Shown here: one piece after another, positions 42,801 to 47,659 of the stretch
Layout of the letters: the number at the start of each line of letters is the position of its first letter
How positions within the stretch are numbered: position 1 is the stretch's first letter
DNA from: Stictocephala bisonia
Lineage: Eukaryota > Arthropoda > Insecta > Hemiptera > Membracidae
Assembly (NCBI GenBank): GCA_035578905.1
Contig: JAQJVL010000789.1
Coordinates: 62,001-126,000, forward strand
DNA length: 64,000 nucleotides
Reading direction: 5' to 3'
Program-made: the position numbers and the translations under genes
Notes under the pieces: model-generated
The model's input: only the letters and a program-made list of their open reading frames with translations
What the model was told of the DNA's origin: nothing
Databases searched by the model: none

Positions 42801-45800
42801 TCTCTGATTACAAAAACAAATAAAGCAAAAGCAATGTATGTTATTAATAACTGTTAAAACAATATGTTAAGCGTAACAATAGAAAATGTTTTTTGTAAAA
42901 TTAAACTGAAGTTTAACTCAATAACCAGCTTCATCTAAATCTAACATAACCTTTAATATTCCGATTGTACAGTAGTTAACCACATATTGGAAGGGGGCCG
43001 TGACATCACATCAGTGTTCAGTGAGGGATTGTGTACAGATGATCACTGGTTGCCTTTAAGGTTGAGAACCATTGTTATAAGGGAGCATTAGTATCAGTAA
43101 TTAAGTTTATGAAATAGAAAGTATACAACAAATATTTCTCCATACTACCAGTATATGATAACCACAAAGATAACTTTAATTAGTAATCCATATTGAACAG
43201 TTTTTATTTTAGTCTAGGCCACTTATTTTTACTCTGTAAAAATTAATCATAGTGTATACACTAATAAAAGCGTGTTTCTGACATTCATGCAGTTTTGTAT
43301 ATCTGCACTGAATCTTGTGGATACATGCAGTAATTTTCATTTGATTTTATTCAAGTTAATACAACAATCTGTTTCATATATTTGTTATATCCTCATTAAT
43401 ATTGAAACAAATCTATTTTGACGGTCAATTTTTCTCTGTTAACGCCATAGATTATCCTGCTGATGTAATGAAAGAGTTAAGTTTCAATTTTGTAGATCCA
43501 AATATAATAAACAGGAAAATTTTTTTTCTATCAGGATGAATTCCAGGAATAAAATATTGTACCAAGGAAGAAGTGATGAGGCCTTTTTAAATTGTTTTAT
43601 GTTTACTGTTTTTGTATTTTCATCATTTAATATAATTTAATTTATAATTTTATTAAGTACCTCAGTAAATTTTTTTGGGCATGGATTTTATCAAATTTGC
43701 TTTTTTTATTGAAGTAATATTGTGGTTTTTTTTTAGGAGAACAAGCCTTTATATTCCTTTGAAGACAACAGTGACTATGTTGGTGATGTGGCATGGTCAC
43801 CCCAACATCCTGCCTTGTTTGCTGCCGTGGATGCTACTGGTCGGTTGGATTTATGGAACCTCAATACTGATACAGAGGTACCAACTGCGACTGCCATCGT
43901 GGAGGGTGGTCCTGCCCTAAACCAAGTTTCCTGGACACCCTCCGGTAACCATGTGACTTGTGGTGATGTAGCAGGTCGCATCTGGTTGTACGACGTTGGC
44001 GAGGTATTTAGTTCTGATATAAGTTTTCCTTTTTGACAAATTTTTCTTTTTTAATGAAATGCCAATTTCCTTTTTAAACTCACTCTGGTCATTCCCATAT
44101 ACTACTAATCTTTGTGGGAAAATTATTCAGGCAGGGTAAGGGGGGAACCAGTACAGTACTAGGTGAATATTATTGATAAAAACTTCCAGTCAAGACCAGG
44201 ATTTGAACCAGTGCTCTCTCTAACTCAGGCTCAAGGTTCTGATGCCTCGGAACACACAGCCACCAGCGCTTCCAAAGCTTGTTCTTAATAAGCTTATTTT
44301 AACTTTCTTAAAATTTTCCTTAGAATGTTTACTCTACCAATTCATTAGAATTGCAAAGCATGAATTTATTTAGTAGATAAGTGATCACAACTAGACTAAT
44401 AGTAATTCATAAGTTATACAATCAGGATTAGACTGTCGTTCTTTCGCATGCTTTAAAATCCTTCAGGTACTACCGATAACTGCAATGATTATAATTACAT
44501 TTTTAGTGCTAACATCACACTTATTTATGCAAAATTATCAACAAGGTGATTGTGTGTTAAAGTGAAGTACTTTAACGAATGTCTTTATGTAAGGGGAGTT
44601 ATAAGTAAAAGTTCTCTCTAACACATAACCCGGTATCAGCGGCTTACCTTGACTTAAAAACCATCAGAACAGCAATGAGAAAAGATATACGCAAGGAGTT
44701 TGAGAACACTGAAATCTCTTACACTGCTGGTCGATTACTGTATTCTCTGAATAATGCTAGGGGAGAGAATTAAGCAAATATAATAGAAAGCCTAAATTGT
44801 TACTCCAGAAACTCCACAGGTAAGTGTCTGTATGACTGCACTGAACTACATCCAAGACGCATAGGGAAAGTGAAATCCATTGTCAGCTTATCTAAGTTAG
44901 CTCACCAACCATCCGACTTAAGTTTGTGTACAGGCTTAATGAGATCAAGAGGTGCTAAGATACACTATTGGAATGTTAAAAAACCTTTCACTGTCCAAGA
45001 GTTATGTGAGGTGGTCACAGCTCTGCCAGCTGGAAGGTAGCTGAACTGGATGGTATCTTTGGAATTTCTCAAAAATGTTTGTACTAAAGAAAAACATTAG
45101 CTTCAGACACAGTATTTAGTGTCATATTGCAAGTGACAAAATACTCAAGTGACAAAAGCTATTAAAAGATAAAAAAATAATACCTGTTTTAGAGTCAAGC
45201 AATGAACAAACAAAAAATGACTGTGCCATAGCTCTTTTGTTATATGTTGTTATAAGTTAATACAGAGGTTGATTTATAACAGAATATTACCTCAATGATA
45301 GCATCCTTGTTTGAACATGATGGCTTAGACCCGGACTATATCTTTCAGCAGCCTGTTAAGTAAAATTGTTCAATATCATTTCAAGCCCTCGGCTGTGTGA
45401 TTTCTAAACCCCTCCCTCAATTACACATTATTTACATTTTGTCTGGTTTGCAAAAATAATTTTTAGCACCTCAGTGTCAGAATGCCACTAAACTACATAT
45501 GTCCTTGCTATACTTTTATTCAATTAATACACTGCTTTCACTTCTACCAGAAAATTGTTATAAGCATACAATATTGCTCTCGAAGCCTAACACAAAGACA
45601 TAAACAGTTGAATGAACATTAATGGAAAATTAAATCACAACACAACAAAAATAGAAATAGCCTAGTTTCACTAGAAAAAATTGACGAAGCAAAAATTAAT
45701 TATTTGTTTTTTTGGGGGCTGAAACACACATCCGTAGTACATTGGAGTCAGTTACCTCGAGAAACTATCGGTAAAGTGAATATCAGAACTAACATTTTGC

Positions 45801-47189
45801 AGTAATTGGCTGGACACATTTCCTGCATACTGAAGTATTGTCCCAGTTTCACTTCAGTGTTGAATTTTATACTCCCATGTAACATTACAGTACACATATA
45901 CAGTATAAAACCATCTTACTGTTAATAATGAAACAAATAAATAAACAGTATTATTATTTATACTGTGTATTAATAATAATACACAGTAGTTTATGTAAAA
46001 ATCCTATTAATTTGTATGTGAATAAAGAGTTTGAATTATTTGATATATTGAAATATTATTATTACCTTAGATATGAGGTTTTTCGGTTTTCCTATCACTT
46101 TTCATATAAATCCAAGGTCTAAAAGTCTTATTGAATGTTTAAATAAAACTTTTAATGTTCTTAACACATTCAGTGCTAAGGCTGTATTTTCGTTTTCACC
46201 ATGTGTCTGTTTGTGTGGAAGGCTAAAAAAAAATAATTTTTATGTATGACCTTCTAGTTGGCCATCAGCCCCTGGTGAACGACTTTGCCAAAAAATTAAT
46301 ATCCAAGATTTTTACACCACTTTACTTTGTAATAAACTACTTAGTAATATATGGAATTAAGTAAAACAAGTGAAAAAGATTAAAAACTACTATTATCAGG
46401 TCCATTTCTAACTTTTTTTCACAATTAGTCTAATATGAGATAAATTTTTCAAAACATTCTACAGAACAAAATTCAGGTTGGTTAGGGAATTTGTAGAACA
46501 TAAAAACAGTATATTTAATTTTTCCTTCTTTTCAGGAATAAAAAATATATAGAAATTAGGAAATTTCTTGAAAAAACAAACTAAAAACAATAATAGAAAC
46601 CCCAAAAATAACTGTAACCGGAATTAGTTTCACAGTTTCATGTCCTACTCGTAGGATACCGCAGAAGTGCGGAACCTATTAGCAAGCGAACCAGGCAAAG
46701 GCTAGGCGAAGACTGATCTAATAATGTGAGTGAGGCAATATGGCCGACTAGAAGGCCATCAGCAACCACCTGTGACAACAGCTTGGCCGACTTTAACAGT
46801 TTCACCTTCCTCTTAAATGTTTTGATCCCTACAAAAAATAAATAATAAACGAATAAGCTATGTCTTTCTAGAAAGTTCACTATCTGAATTTTCCATTGTG
46901 ATAACTGTGAAGCTCTTATTACCTAATTTAACTAAAAAGTTACAGAAAAAAATAAAATAAAGGAATAATCTTATAGTATTAGTTATTGTTTAAGGTGACA
47001 AAATGAAAAATGTCCACTTTCAGTCTCATTGCTTATACTTTTACTGAATTAAATTTCTTGTTTTAGCAACTGGCACAGCCAAGGATGGATGAATGGAATA
47101 AAATGTTGCTAACCTTACAAGAGCTGAAAAACAACCAAGCAGATGAAGAAATGGACAAGTTGGCCCTCAGCAGTTCTGCTCTGCACTGA
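2089..47189 (+). CDS. sw: Cytoplasmic dynein 1 intermediate chain gene, 5' partial
   Basis: This gene encodes the intermediate chain that scaffolds cytoplasmic dynein 1: it binds the heavy chain through a C-terminal WD40 propeller, binds the three light-chain families through its middle, and recruits dynactin/NudE through an N-terminal helix. Fifteen exons were joined by hand at 2089-2185, 3239-3265, 6130-6241, 7862-7977, 11157-11216, 14113-14133, 21673-21720, 27071-27253, 29232-29388, 30447-30701, 34000-34117, 34808-35039, 39325-39485, 43737-44003 and 47067-47189; phases agree at every junction. The predicted product matches the family nearly end to end, for example [49 protein letters not shown] and FDWTIKLW. 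The start codon and the first charged helix are not in the window. About 658 residues are covered with all exons included. Introns are long and full of transposon remnants. Tissue-specific splicing is expected in the 2-21 kb part. Confidence 0.96.
2430..2541 (-). pseudogene. Non-LTR retrotransposon C-terminal fragment
   Basis: On the minus strand one frame reads [20 protein letters not shown] followed by [14 protein letters not shown]. The FGHVKRM motif is the conserved C-terminal string of insect LINE (RTE/R2-like) reverse-transcriptase proteins. The fragment is short and has no intact neighbours. Confidence 0.6.
3239..3265 (+). CDS. sw: Candidate 27-nt cassette micro-exon of dynein intermediate chain
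   Basis: A strong acceptor (tttatttttcag) and a strong donor (gtaagtg) bracket 27 bases, a multiple of three. In the phase left by exon 1 it reads VPNTPDQEP and then passes one base on. If it is skipped, exon 1 joins exon 3 as ...GVAPVS-DVLSSL, the form known from Drosophila. That makes this an optional cassette exon rather than a constitutive one. Serine/proline-rich alternative segments at this point are known in animal intermediate chains. Support is from splice sites and phase only. Confidence 0.65.
3600..4090 (+). repeat. Interspersed repeat fragment with hammerhead-like core
   Basis: A tract around 3870-4050 has composition unlike its AT-rich flanks. It includes ccctgaagatagcac at 3952 and ggccgaaacatcagc at 3978; the spacing of CTGAAGA and CGAAAC matches the conserved core seen in Penelope-like element ends. 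The surrounding reading frames are broken. Element identity is an inference. Confidence 0.4.
6130..6241 (+). CDS. sw: Dynein intermediate chain coding exon 3
   Basis: Read in the phase left by exon 1, this exon gives [20 protein letters not shown] and then [17 protein letters not shown], ending with two bases of a glycine codon. It is the Ser/Thr/Asn-rich, probably disordered and phosphorylated region that varies between species. The acceptor is gttgcag and the donor gtacaa. An apparent 69-codon ORF starting at 6121 is the same frame read into the intron. Confidence 0.9.
6242..7861. other. Intron between coding exons 3 and 4
   Basis: Contains the TTAA-associated element at 6323-6987. The rest, including 7000-7860, is AT-rich with no supported gene; a 61-codon minus ORF at 7410-7595 has no recognisable content. 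Confidence 0.5.
6323..6987. mobile_element. Candidate piggyBac-type MITE
   Basis: The left end acctctgagtgcc follows TTAA at 6319-6322. The right end (gcactcggagggt) is its imperfect reverse complement and is followed by taaa, one base off TTAA. Internally, near the right end, is a perfect 14-bp palindrome (gtctcgatcgagac). No transposase remains. Ends and target preference suggest a non-autonomous piggyBac-like element. Confidence 0.45.
7862..7977 (+). CDS. sw: Dynein intermediate chain coding exon 4, light-chain binding
   Basis: This exon encodes [20 protein letters not shown] followed by [18 protein letters not shown]. The SYTKQTQT segment contains KQTQT, which fits the K/R-x-T-Q-T motif bound by dynein light chain LC8 (DYNLL); the residues just before it correspond to the Tctex1 (DYNLT) site in other animals. 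The acceptor is ttatttcaag and the donor is gtaagtg. It enters in phase 2 and leaves in phase 1, so it must always be spliced with exon 3. Confidence 0.94.
8997..9036 (-). ncRNA. Mirrored hammerhead-like motif, left arm
   Basis: Same motif as at 10525-10564, read on the minus strand of the left arm of the palindrome, with identical core bases. Confidence 0.4.
9117..9752 (-). CDS. Penelope-like GIY-YIG endonuclease, left arm, 5'-truncated
   Basis: The frame is open from about 9752 on the minus strand ([20 protein letters not shown], then [20 protein letters not shown]) to the stop at 9117. The first part is the end of the reverse-transcriptase region. The last 120 residues are the GIY-YIG nuclease, with [18 protein letters not shown] holding both catalytic motifs, a following Arg in FNQRFKNH, and the downstream Glu in [10 protein letters not shown]. 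The reverse-transcriptase palm with its catalytic aspartates is missing, so this copy is not autonomous. The 23 bases absent in the right arm are present here. Confidence 0.85.
   Translation of the reverse strand, partial: ESNFAQSNGYNHTIIDDIAYRIKRKIKQQERLKGITTLQSEHNKIADKYVTFNFTGSENQKIANSLRKYAKIAFKTNNNLSKNLNMKIENEDTFEKSGIYKINCDDCEQFYIGQTINFNQRFKNHTSAWKNNKPERSNLAKHLIDNDHTIENINKNMKILKFCKKGINMSAWEELFIYEAKLENKQKIINEQINFESETVYSNTIKLKNKL
9867..10442 (+). CDS. Penelope-like GIY-YIG endonuclease, right arm, 5'-truncated
   Basis: This copy mirrors the minus-strand copy at 9117-9752. From [20 protein letters not shown] onwards the deduced protein is identical to it, including [18 protein letters not shown] (GIY-YIG) and [14 protein letters not shown] 23-bp deletion just upstream (between tctc and aattatag) removes IDDIAYR-type codons and shifts the frame relative to the reverse-transcriptase remnant. 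No ATG suits a real start; the TTG at 9873 is only where the open frame can formally begin. Confidence 0.85.
10525..10564 (+). ncRNA. Candidate hammerhead-like motif in Penelope-like 3' region
   Basis: The sequence ccgaagatgtccacatagat followed by ggacgaaatcg contains a C-N-G-A-N-G-A segment, a four-base stem (gtcc/ggac) with an eight-base loop, then GAAA. This is the order of the hammerhead core around stem II, except that the U of CUGANGA is C here. Penelope-like elements are known to carry small hammerhead ribozymes. A mirrored copy lies on the minus strand at 8997-9036. Stems I and III were not established. Confidence 0.4.
11157..11216 (+). CDS. sw: Dynein intermediate chain coding exon 5 (60 nt, phase 1-1)
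   Basis: This exon encodes [20 protein letters not shown]. The [11 protein letters not shown] string is close to the [11 protein letters not shown] block of the Drosophila protein. The acceptor (ctaaaag) has a weak pyrimidine tract and the donor is gtgcgt, both weaker than at the neighbouring exons. The length is a multiple of three and the exon begins and ends in phase 1, so it can be skipped without changing frame. Confidence 0.92.
11455..11545 (+). pseudogene. LINE reverse-transcriptase fragment
   Basis: The tract reads YGVLKG and, after a one-base frame change, [15 protein letters not shown]. It is a decayed form of the [16 protein letters not shown] motif (reverse-transcriptase block B). 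Nothing else of the element is recognisable nearby. Confidence 0.5.
11820..11990 (-). repeat. Possible tRNA-derived SINE remnant
   Basis: Minus strand near 11985-11930 reads gctaaaggctaagacagtgg and then ctttggttcaatttc, spaced like pol III A and B boxes (GGTTCAATT). The left part contains short oligo-pyrimidine sequence. It differs from the other two SINE families here. Confidence 0.35.
12351..13071. mobile_element. Foldback/MITE element with ~190-230-bp inverted arms
   Basis: The left arm (12351-12545) and right arm (about 12845-13071) are imperfect reverse complements. Shared strings include gcaaatcgtctac, ataagcacat and gaagctgaactcatat. Both arms start from tgcaaatcgtctac. No coding sequence remains inside. 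No clear target duplication was found, so the superfamily is unassigned. Confidence 0.7.
14113..14133 (+). CDS. sw: Dynein intermediate chain 21-nt micro-exon
   Basis: The acceptor gcggtgcag and donor gtaagtt enclose 21 bases. With the base left by exon 5 they read AQAFGYY. The segment corresponds to the AHATDYY that precedes [11 protein letters not shown] in Drosophila, which supports it as a real exon despite its size. It is phase 1-1 and could be a cassette exon. It is too short for ORF searches. Confidence 0.85.
16110..16272 (+). repeat. tRNA-derived SINE, family A
   Basis: The sequence runs ggagcggccgtagctcc...gggttcgattcc (pol III B box), then a body ending cctggtaaaataag. Compared with the copy at 47466-47659 (opposite strand) it lacks part of the tRNA head between the A and B boxes. 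The body strings cactcccgtggtttggaagt and aaccttaacgcg-type sequence are shared between copies. Confidence 0.75.
17701..17772 (+). repeat. SINE family A, 3' fragment
   Basis: It matches the 3' end of the family: ggggtcaggttaagtg... followed by agtcccaacttcgcctggtt aaataaaa. The tRNA head is absent. Confidence 0.6.
20459..20517. repeat. (AT)n microsatellite
   Basis: Nearly uninterrupted AT dinucleotide run of about 58 bases; it creates a spurious tyrosine/isoleucine ORF on the minus strand. Confidence 0.98.
21673..21720 (+). CDS. sw: Dynein intermediate chain coding exon 7 (48 nt)
   Basis: This exon encodes [16 protein letters not shown], a highly conserved acidic segment. The acceptor is tctttcaag and the donor gtaggt; it begins and ends in phase 1. 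It sits 7.5 kb after exon 6 and 5.3 kb before exon 8. Confidence 0.95.
21721..27070. other. Intron between coding exons 7 and 8
   Basis: Contains the minus-strand LINE at about 22775-24690. The remaining segments 21721-22770 and 24700-27070 are AT-rich with poly-T tracts and no supported gene. Confidence 0.55.
22775..24690 (-). pseudogene. Non-LTR retrotransposon (LINE) reverse-transcriptase remnant
   Basis: On the minus strand, reading from about 24690: [40 protein letters not shown], then [37 protein letters not shown] (block A, with the catalytic Asp of FLD), [10 protein letters not shown] (block B), [20 protein letters not shown] and a C-terminal part with [15 protein letters not shown] and HPYNTRLNR. 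Several frameshifts and stops break it; the YADD box region is degenerate. The 3' end lies near 22775-22800, where the minus strand has aataaag and a short ttgaa-type tail. The endonuclease part is missing. It resembles Jockey/CR1-like insect LINEs. It lies antisense to the host gene. Confidence 0.85.
27071..27253 (+). CDS. sw: Dynein intermediate chain coding exon 8, linker
   Basis: This exon encodes [20 protein letters not shown], then [20 protein letters not shown], then a charged Lys/Glu-rich end with [12 protein letters not shown]. The DEESSL and SKLPPG...HGLP blocks match the family. The first nine residues (VLTYDEPQA) look like an insertion relative to Drosophila, where DEFT is followed at once by DDEESSL; an internal alternative acceptor is possible. 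It is phase 1-1, with acceptor cccacag and donor gtaggt. Confidence 0.93.
27254..29231. other. Intron between coding exons 8 and 9
   Basis: Contains a highly decayed mariner-like transposase at about 27880-28880; the flanking parts are AT-rich and show nothing else. Confidence 0.5.
27880..28880 (+). pseudogene. Degenerate mariner-like (IS630/Tc1) transposase
   Basis: Broken frames read in order: [20 protein letters not shown] (HTH region), [68 protein letters not shown], then DLTVGW-like codons and CDYAV. The IWFQQ(D/E)G...AH and CDY strings mark the second and third catalytic blocks of mariner-like DDE transposases; the Asp of QQDG is Glu here. Many stops and indels make it non-functional. 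Terminal repeats were not found. Confidence 0.6.
29232..29388 (+). CDS. sw: Dynein intermediate chain coding exon 9, roadblock-binding helix
   Basis: This exon encodes [20 protein letters not shown] and then [20 protein letters not shown] and [12 protein letters not shown]. The ELSEEEK...SEEFQRF...IVERAL pattern is the helical region that binds the roadblock/LC7 light chain and precedes the WD40 propeller. It enters in phase 1 and leaves in phase 2. The acceptor is ctggacag and the donor gtaggt. Confidence 0.95.
29389..30446. other. Intron between coding exons 9 and 10
   Basis: Holds the RTE-like LINE fragment at 29700-30250; the remainder is AT-rich. Confidence 0.5.
29700..30250 (+). pseudogene. 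RTE-like LINE C-terminal fragment
   Basis: It begins [20 protein letters not shown] and continues [20 protein letters not shown], then after frameshifts [22 protein letters not shown] and [18 protein letters not shown], LLYGxEAW and GHVxRM/L are the C-terminal landmarks of RTE-type insect LINE proteins. The polymerase core is missing. Confidence 0.75.
30447..30701 (+). CDS. sw: Dynein intermediate chain coding exon 10, start of WD40 propeller
   Basis: This exon encodes the first propeller blade: the [20 protein letters not shown] segment, then [32 protein letters not shown] and [13 protein letters not shown]. All are close to the animal family consensus (SLDWS, PELLVASY, EPDGVALVWN). It enters in phase 2 and leaves in phase 2. 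A long TA microsatellite begins 39 bases after the donor. Confidence 0.96.
30740..30812. repeat. (TA)n microsatellite
   Basis: About 36 uninterrupted TA units beginning 39 bases downstream of the exon 10 donor. Confidence 0.98.
31540..32480 (+). pseudogene. LINE ORF2 fragment between endonuclease and reverse transcriptase
   Basis: Frames read [19 protein letters not shown], then [44 protein letters not shown], and after a frame change [20 protein letters not shown] with [20 protein letters not shown]. WDxxCxxLKxxYxxALxxY and LKPKxSxGxDxI are standard for the linker and start of the LINE reverse transcriptase. The later polymerase motifs are lost after about 32480. At least two frameshifts. 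Its GC content is higher than the flanks. Confidence 0.8.
32748..33319. mobile_element. TTAA-flanked non-autonomous element with GC-rich core
   Basis: TTAA at 32744-32747 and 33320-33323 brackets a 572-bp segment whose ends, cacattcgatgc and its rough complement gcacacaatgtg, start with the same CACATT. This is the target and end pattern of piggyBac-type elements. The inside is CpG-rich, unlike anything nearby, and includes two imperfect copies of a ~120-bp block (about 32978-33100 and 33173-33296; shared strings caaatccgaccs, ccgccgg and actgcgcgcgca-type). No transposase. Confidence 0.55.
33630..33845. repeat. GC-rich minisatellite-like block, ~50-bp degenerate units
   Basis: Four degenerate units carry the core gaagccgtaggccgagttc; the clearest start at 33689 and 33741, with poorer ones at about 33653 and 33785. 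The run makes a spurious 89-codon ORF. Flanking 33320-33600 contains two near copies of agtagggtatcaaat / agtggagtatcaaat. Element family unknown. Confidence 0.55.
34000..34117 (+). CDS. sw: Dynein intermediate chain coding exon 11, WD40
   Basis: This exon encodes [20 protein letters not shown] followed by [20 protein letters not shown]. [14 protein letters not shown] and TPxQRxPLSxxAHTHPVY are signature strings of the dynein intermediate chain propeller. The acceptor is tgtctgcag and the donor gtaaaa; the exon ends in phase 0. Confidence 0.96.
34118..34807. other. Intron between coding exons 11 and 12
   Basis: AT-rich, 690 bases, no element or gene recognised. Confidence 0.7.
34808..35039 (+). 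CDS. sw: Dynein intermediate chain coding exon 12, WD40
   Basis: This exon encodes [40 protein letters not shown] and, at its end, [17 protein letters not shown]. The [20 protein letters not shown] and VVGSEDG strings identify it without ambiguity. It starts in phase 0, leaves one base, and continues into exon 13 as ACRHGSKAG. The acceptor is gttgcag and the donor gtgcat. Confidence 0.97.
35400..36633 (+). pseudogene. LINE reverse-transcriptase C-terminal half with 3' end
   Basis: The first frame reads [20 protein letters not shown] (block A, catalytic Asp present), [20 protein letters not shown] (block B) and [18 protein letters not shown] (YADD box intact), ending at a stop near 35858. Reading on through that stop gives [16 protein letters not shown] and [20 protein letters not shown]. 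After a frameshift near 36100 it gives [20 protein letters not shown] and [20 protein letters not shown], and ends [13 protein letters not shown] at about 36477. An AATAAA lies near 36611, followed by a tttcta-type tail. It is 5'-truncated inside the polymerase, as is usual for LINE insertions. Same broad group as the minus-strand LINE at 22775-24690. Confidence 0.88.
37179..37767. mobile_element. TIR element with residual MADF-like ORF (PIF/Harbinger type?)
   Basis: Ends gccgggttgac (37179) and gtcaacccgg (37767) are inverted; subterminal sequence on both sides repeats variations of gttgacttggtccaag. Inside, plus strand 37365-37480 reads [18 protein letters not shown] and then [15 protein letters not shown], which resembles the start of a MADF (Myb/SANT-like) DNA-binding domain, as found in the second ORF of PIF/Harbinger transposons. 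A stop and deletions break it. No DDE gene. The short TA-rich flanks do not give a clear three-base duplication. Confidence 0.6.
38417..39214. mobile_element. Non-autonomous TIR element (CAGGGTGTCCA ends)
   Basis: The left end cagggtgtccagcaa and right end tactggacaccctg are inverted repeats and both are followed internally by repeated ctggaaaagtcagggaat-type sequence. A five-base duplication, taaaa, borders both ends (38412-38416 and 39215-39219). No transposase is left. The superfamily is uncertain. Confidence 0.7.
39325..39485 (+). CDS. sw: Dynein intermediate chain coding exon 13, WD40
   Basis: This exon encodes [20 protein letters not shown], then [20 protein letters not shown] and [14 protein letters not shown]. 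The acceptor is ttatttgtcag and the donor gtaagt. The last 30 coding bases and the donor are the first copy of a 106-bp unit that is repeated twice more in the following intron. The other two copies bear intact donors but would shift the frame if used as exons. Confidence 0.96.
39456..39773 (+). repeat. 106-bp tandem triplication of exon 13 end plus intron start
   Basis: Three head-to-tail copies start at 39456, 39562 and 39668. Each carries the 30 coding bases for [10 protein letters not shown], the donor gtaagt and 76 bases of intron. Copies 2 and 3 share substitutions (gactgg, aaactctgg) that differ from the true exon, so they arose from each other. Each of them is also preceded by a usable acceptor (tacttatttag), defining 44-nt pseudo-exons at 39548-39591 and 39654-39697 that would shift the frame if included. 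Confidence 0.97.
40153..42698 (+). mobile_element. piggyBac transposon with TTAA duplications
   Basis: TTAA at 40149-40152 and 42699-42702 flanks a 2546-bp unit with inverted ends cccttcatatg and catacgaaagg. It contains a damaged transposase (40624-42393). Preserved ends suggest a fairly recent insertion, although the ORF is broken. Confidence 0.9.
40624..42393 (+). pseudogene. piggyBac-family transposase, frameshifted
   Basis: The first ATG is at 40624 ([12 protein letters not shown]). After an early frameshift the frame continues as [20 protein letters not shown], then [20 protein letters not shown] (start of the DDE_Tnp_1_7 domain); a further frameshift lies near 41110-41190. The catalytic blocks [31 protein letters not shown] and [20 protein letters not shown] each hold the expected Asp. 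Several stops follow between 41750 and 42200. The last segment, [15 protein letters not shown] with [20 protein letters not shown], is the C-terminal cysteine-rich (RING/PHD-like) domain that binds TIR DNA in this family. It resembles PGBD-type insect transposases of about 600 residues. It is not functional as it stands. Confidence 0.88.
43737..44003 (+). CDS. sw: Dynein intermediate chain coding exon 14, WD40
   Basis: This exon of exactly 89 codons encodes [20 protein letters not shown], then [40 protein letters not shown] and a last blade ending in WLYDVGE. The [12 protein letters not shown], HPALFAxVD and [16 protein letters not shown] blocks are family hallmarks. It is phase 0-0. The acceptor has a long T tract and the donor is gtattt. 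Confidence 0.97.
44072..44270 (-). repeat. tRNA-derived SINE, family B
   Basis: On the minus strand it reads gcgctggtggctgtgtgttc (decayed A-box region), gcactggttcaaatcctgg (B box GGTTCAAATCC), then a body ending ...ccagagtgagttt. It is an uninterrupted relative of the copy split by the Helitron at 54720-56793 and shows that the sequence across the insertion point is gaatattattgataaa. Confidence 0.7.
44611..44665 (-). repeat. SINE family A, short fragment
   Basis: The segment gttctctctaacacataacc...cggcttaccttgacttaaaaacca matches the body of the family A copy at 47466-47659. Confidence 0.5.
44670..45100 (+). pseudogene. LINE fragment upstream of reverse transcriptase
   Basis: Broken frames read [20 protein letters not shown] and, further on, [19 protein letters not shown] followed by [12 protein letters not shown]. 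It is a decayed version of the F-T-xx-E-L-xxA-xxx-L-xxGKAAGxDGIxPEFLKN segment at the start of LINE reverse transcriptases. No polymerase motif follows. Confidence 0.6.
46165..46800. mobile_element. Possible TTAA-type foldback element remnant
   Basis: TTAA at 46161-46164 is followed by cacattcagtgctaagg, resembling the end of the element at 32748. Within it, gaccttctagttggccat (about 46248) and atggccgactagaaggccat (about 46738) are inverted relatives. No matching right end with TTAA was found, so boundaries are uncertain. Confidence 0.3.
47067..47189 (+). CDS. sw: Dynein intermediate chain last coding exon with stop
   Basis: This exon encodes [20 protein letters not shown] followed by [20 protein letters not shown] and a TGA stop at 47187-47189. 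It matches the family C-terminus (DEWxRFxxxLxEIxxNxAD). Thirty bases after the stop there is a good splice donor (gaag|gtaaag at 47220), suggesting an intron in the 3' UTR; a premature-stop signal is not expected at that distance. Confidence 0.95.
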   Translation, partial: QLAQPRMDEWNKMLLTLQELKNNQADEEMDKLALSSSALH

Positions 47190-47465
47190 AGAACTAAAGA
47201 GCTTCAAAGTCTCCTGAAGGTAAAGGATTCTATCATCCCTGTGCTTTATAACAGTCATCACTATAGTTTAACCCCTTCGCTCTCAGGAATTACATGAGTA
47301 GCATGTCTCAAAAAACCTGGCCTTGTGACACAGGGTATATCCCAGGATCCCAGGGTTAAATTAGGAAATTTGCAGCGTTTTAGTAAAAAATTTATACAAC
47401 ATTTATTTATGATCCAATTTTTATCATTTTTTATTATGTTTGTAATGACCTAATCTAGAGTTAAA

Positions 47466-47659
47466 GTTCGTCTTATTTTACCAGGCGAAGTTAAGGCTAA
47501 GAAGCACTCTCTAACACTTAACCTGGGGACCAACGGCTTAACGTGACTTCCAAACCACGGGAGCGGCAGGGCAAAAACTGTTAGTGGTCTTATCGGGAAT
47601 CGAACCCAGACCAATTGTGTGGCAAGCCATCGCCTAAGCCCCTTAGCTATGGCCGCTCC
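47466..47659 (-). repeat. tRNA-derived SINE, family A, fullest copy
   Basis: On the minus strand it starts ggagcggccatagctaaggg gcttaggcg (A box) and continues ctgggttcgattcccg (B box), then tagtcttat-independent body and an end cctggtaaaataagacgaac. Compared with a true tRNA it has no 3' acceptor half, so it is a SINE. Two other copies lie in the window. Confidence 0.8.

Larger units (their letters stand above)
40026..43074. mobile_element. hAT-like non-autonomous element, split by a piggyBac
   Basis: The left end cagtggttctcaacctgg (40026) and the right end aaggttgagaaccattg (43074) are inverted repeats of the type typical for hAT elements; the left subterminal ggggaggcgtagg also fits. Its own sequence is only 40026-40148 and 42703-43074, about 0.5 kb, because a piggyBac element sits inside. 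Eight-base flanks (ctcgaatg and ttataagg) do not match, so the target duplication has decayed or the ends are slightly off. Confidence 0.65.
39486..43736. other. Intron between coding exons 13 and 14
   Basis: Begins with the tandem copies of the exon end, then carries the hAT-like element with nested piggyBac (40026-43074). From 43080 to 43736 AT-rich with nothing recognised. Confidence 0.6.
44004..47066. other. Intron between coding exon 14 and the last coding exon
   Basis: Contains SINE family B (44072-44270, minus), a SINE family A scrap (44611-44665, minus), a LINE fragment (44670-45100), and a foldback-like area with a TTAA-CACATT end (46165 onward). 45110-46160 shows nothing recognisable. 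Confidence 0.5.

Noticed and set aside
43775..43981. Minus-strand ORF overlapping exon 14
   Set aside because: Antisense shadow of the WD40-coding exon.
47268..47359. A tiny TTAA-flanked element (ccccttcgctctcagg ... ccaggatcccaggg)
   Set aside because: TTAA occurs at both sides, but the ends are poor inverted repeats; a solo piggyBac-like end or chance is equally likely.
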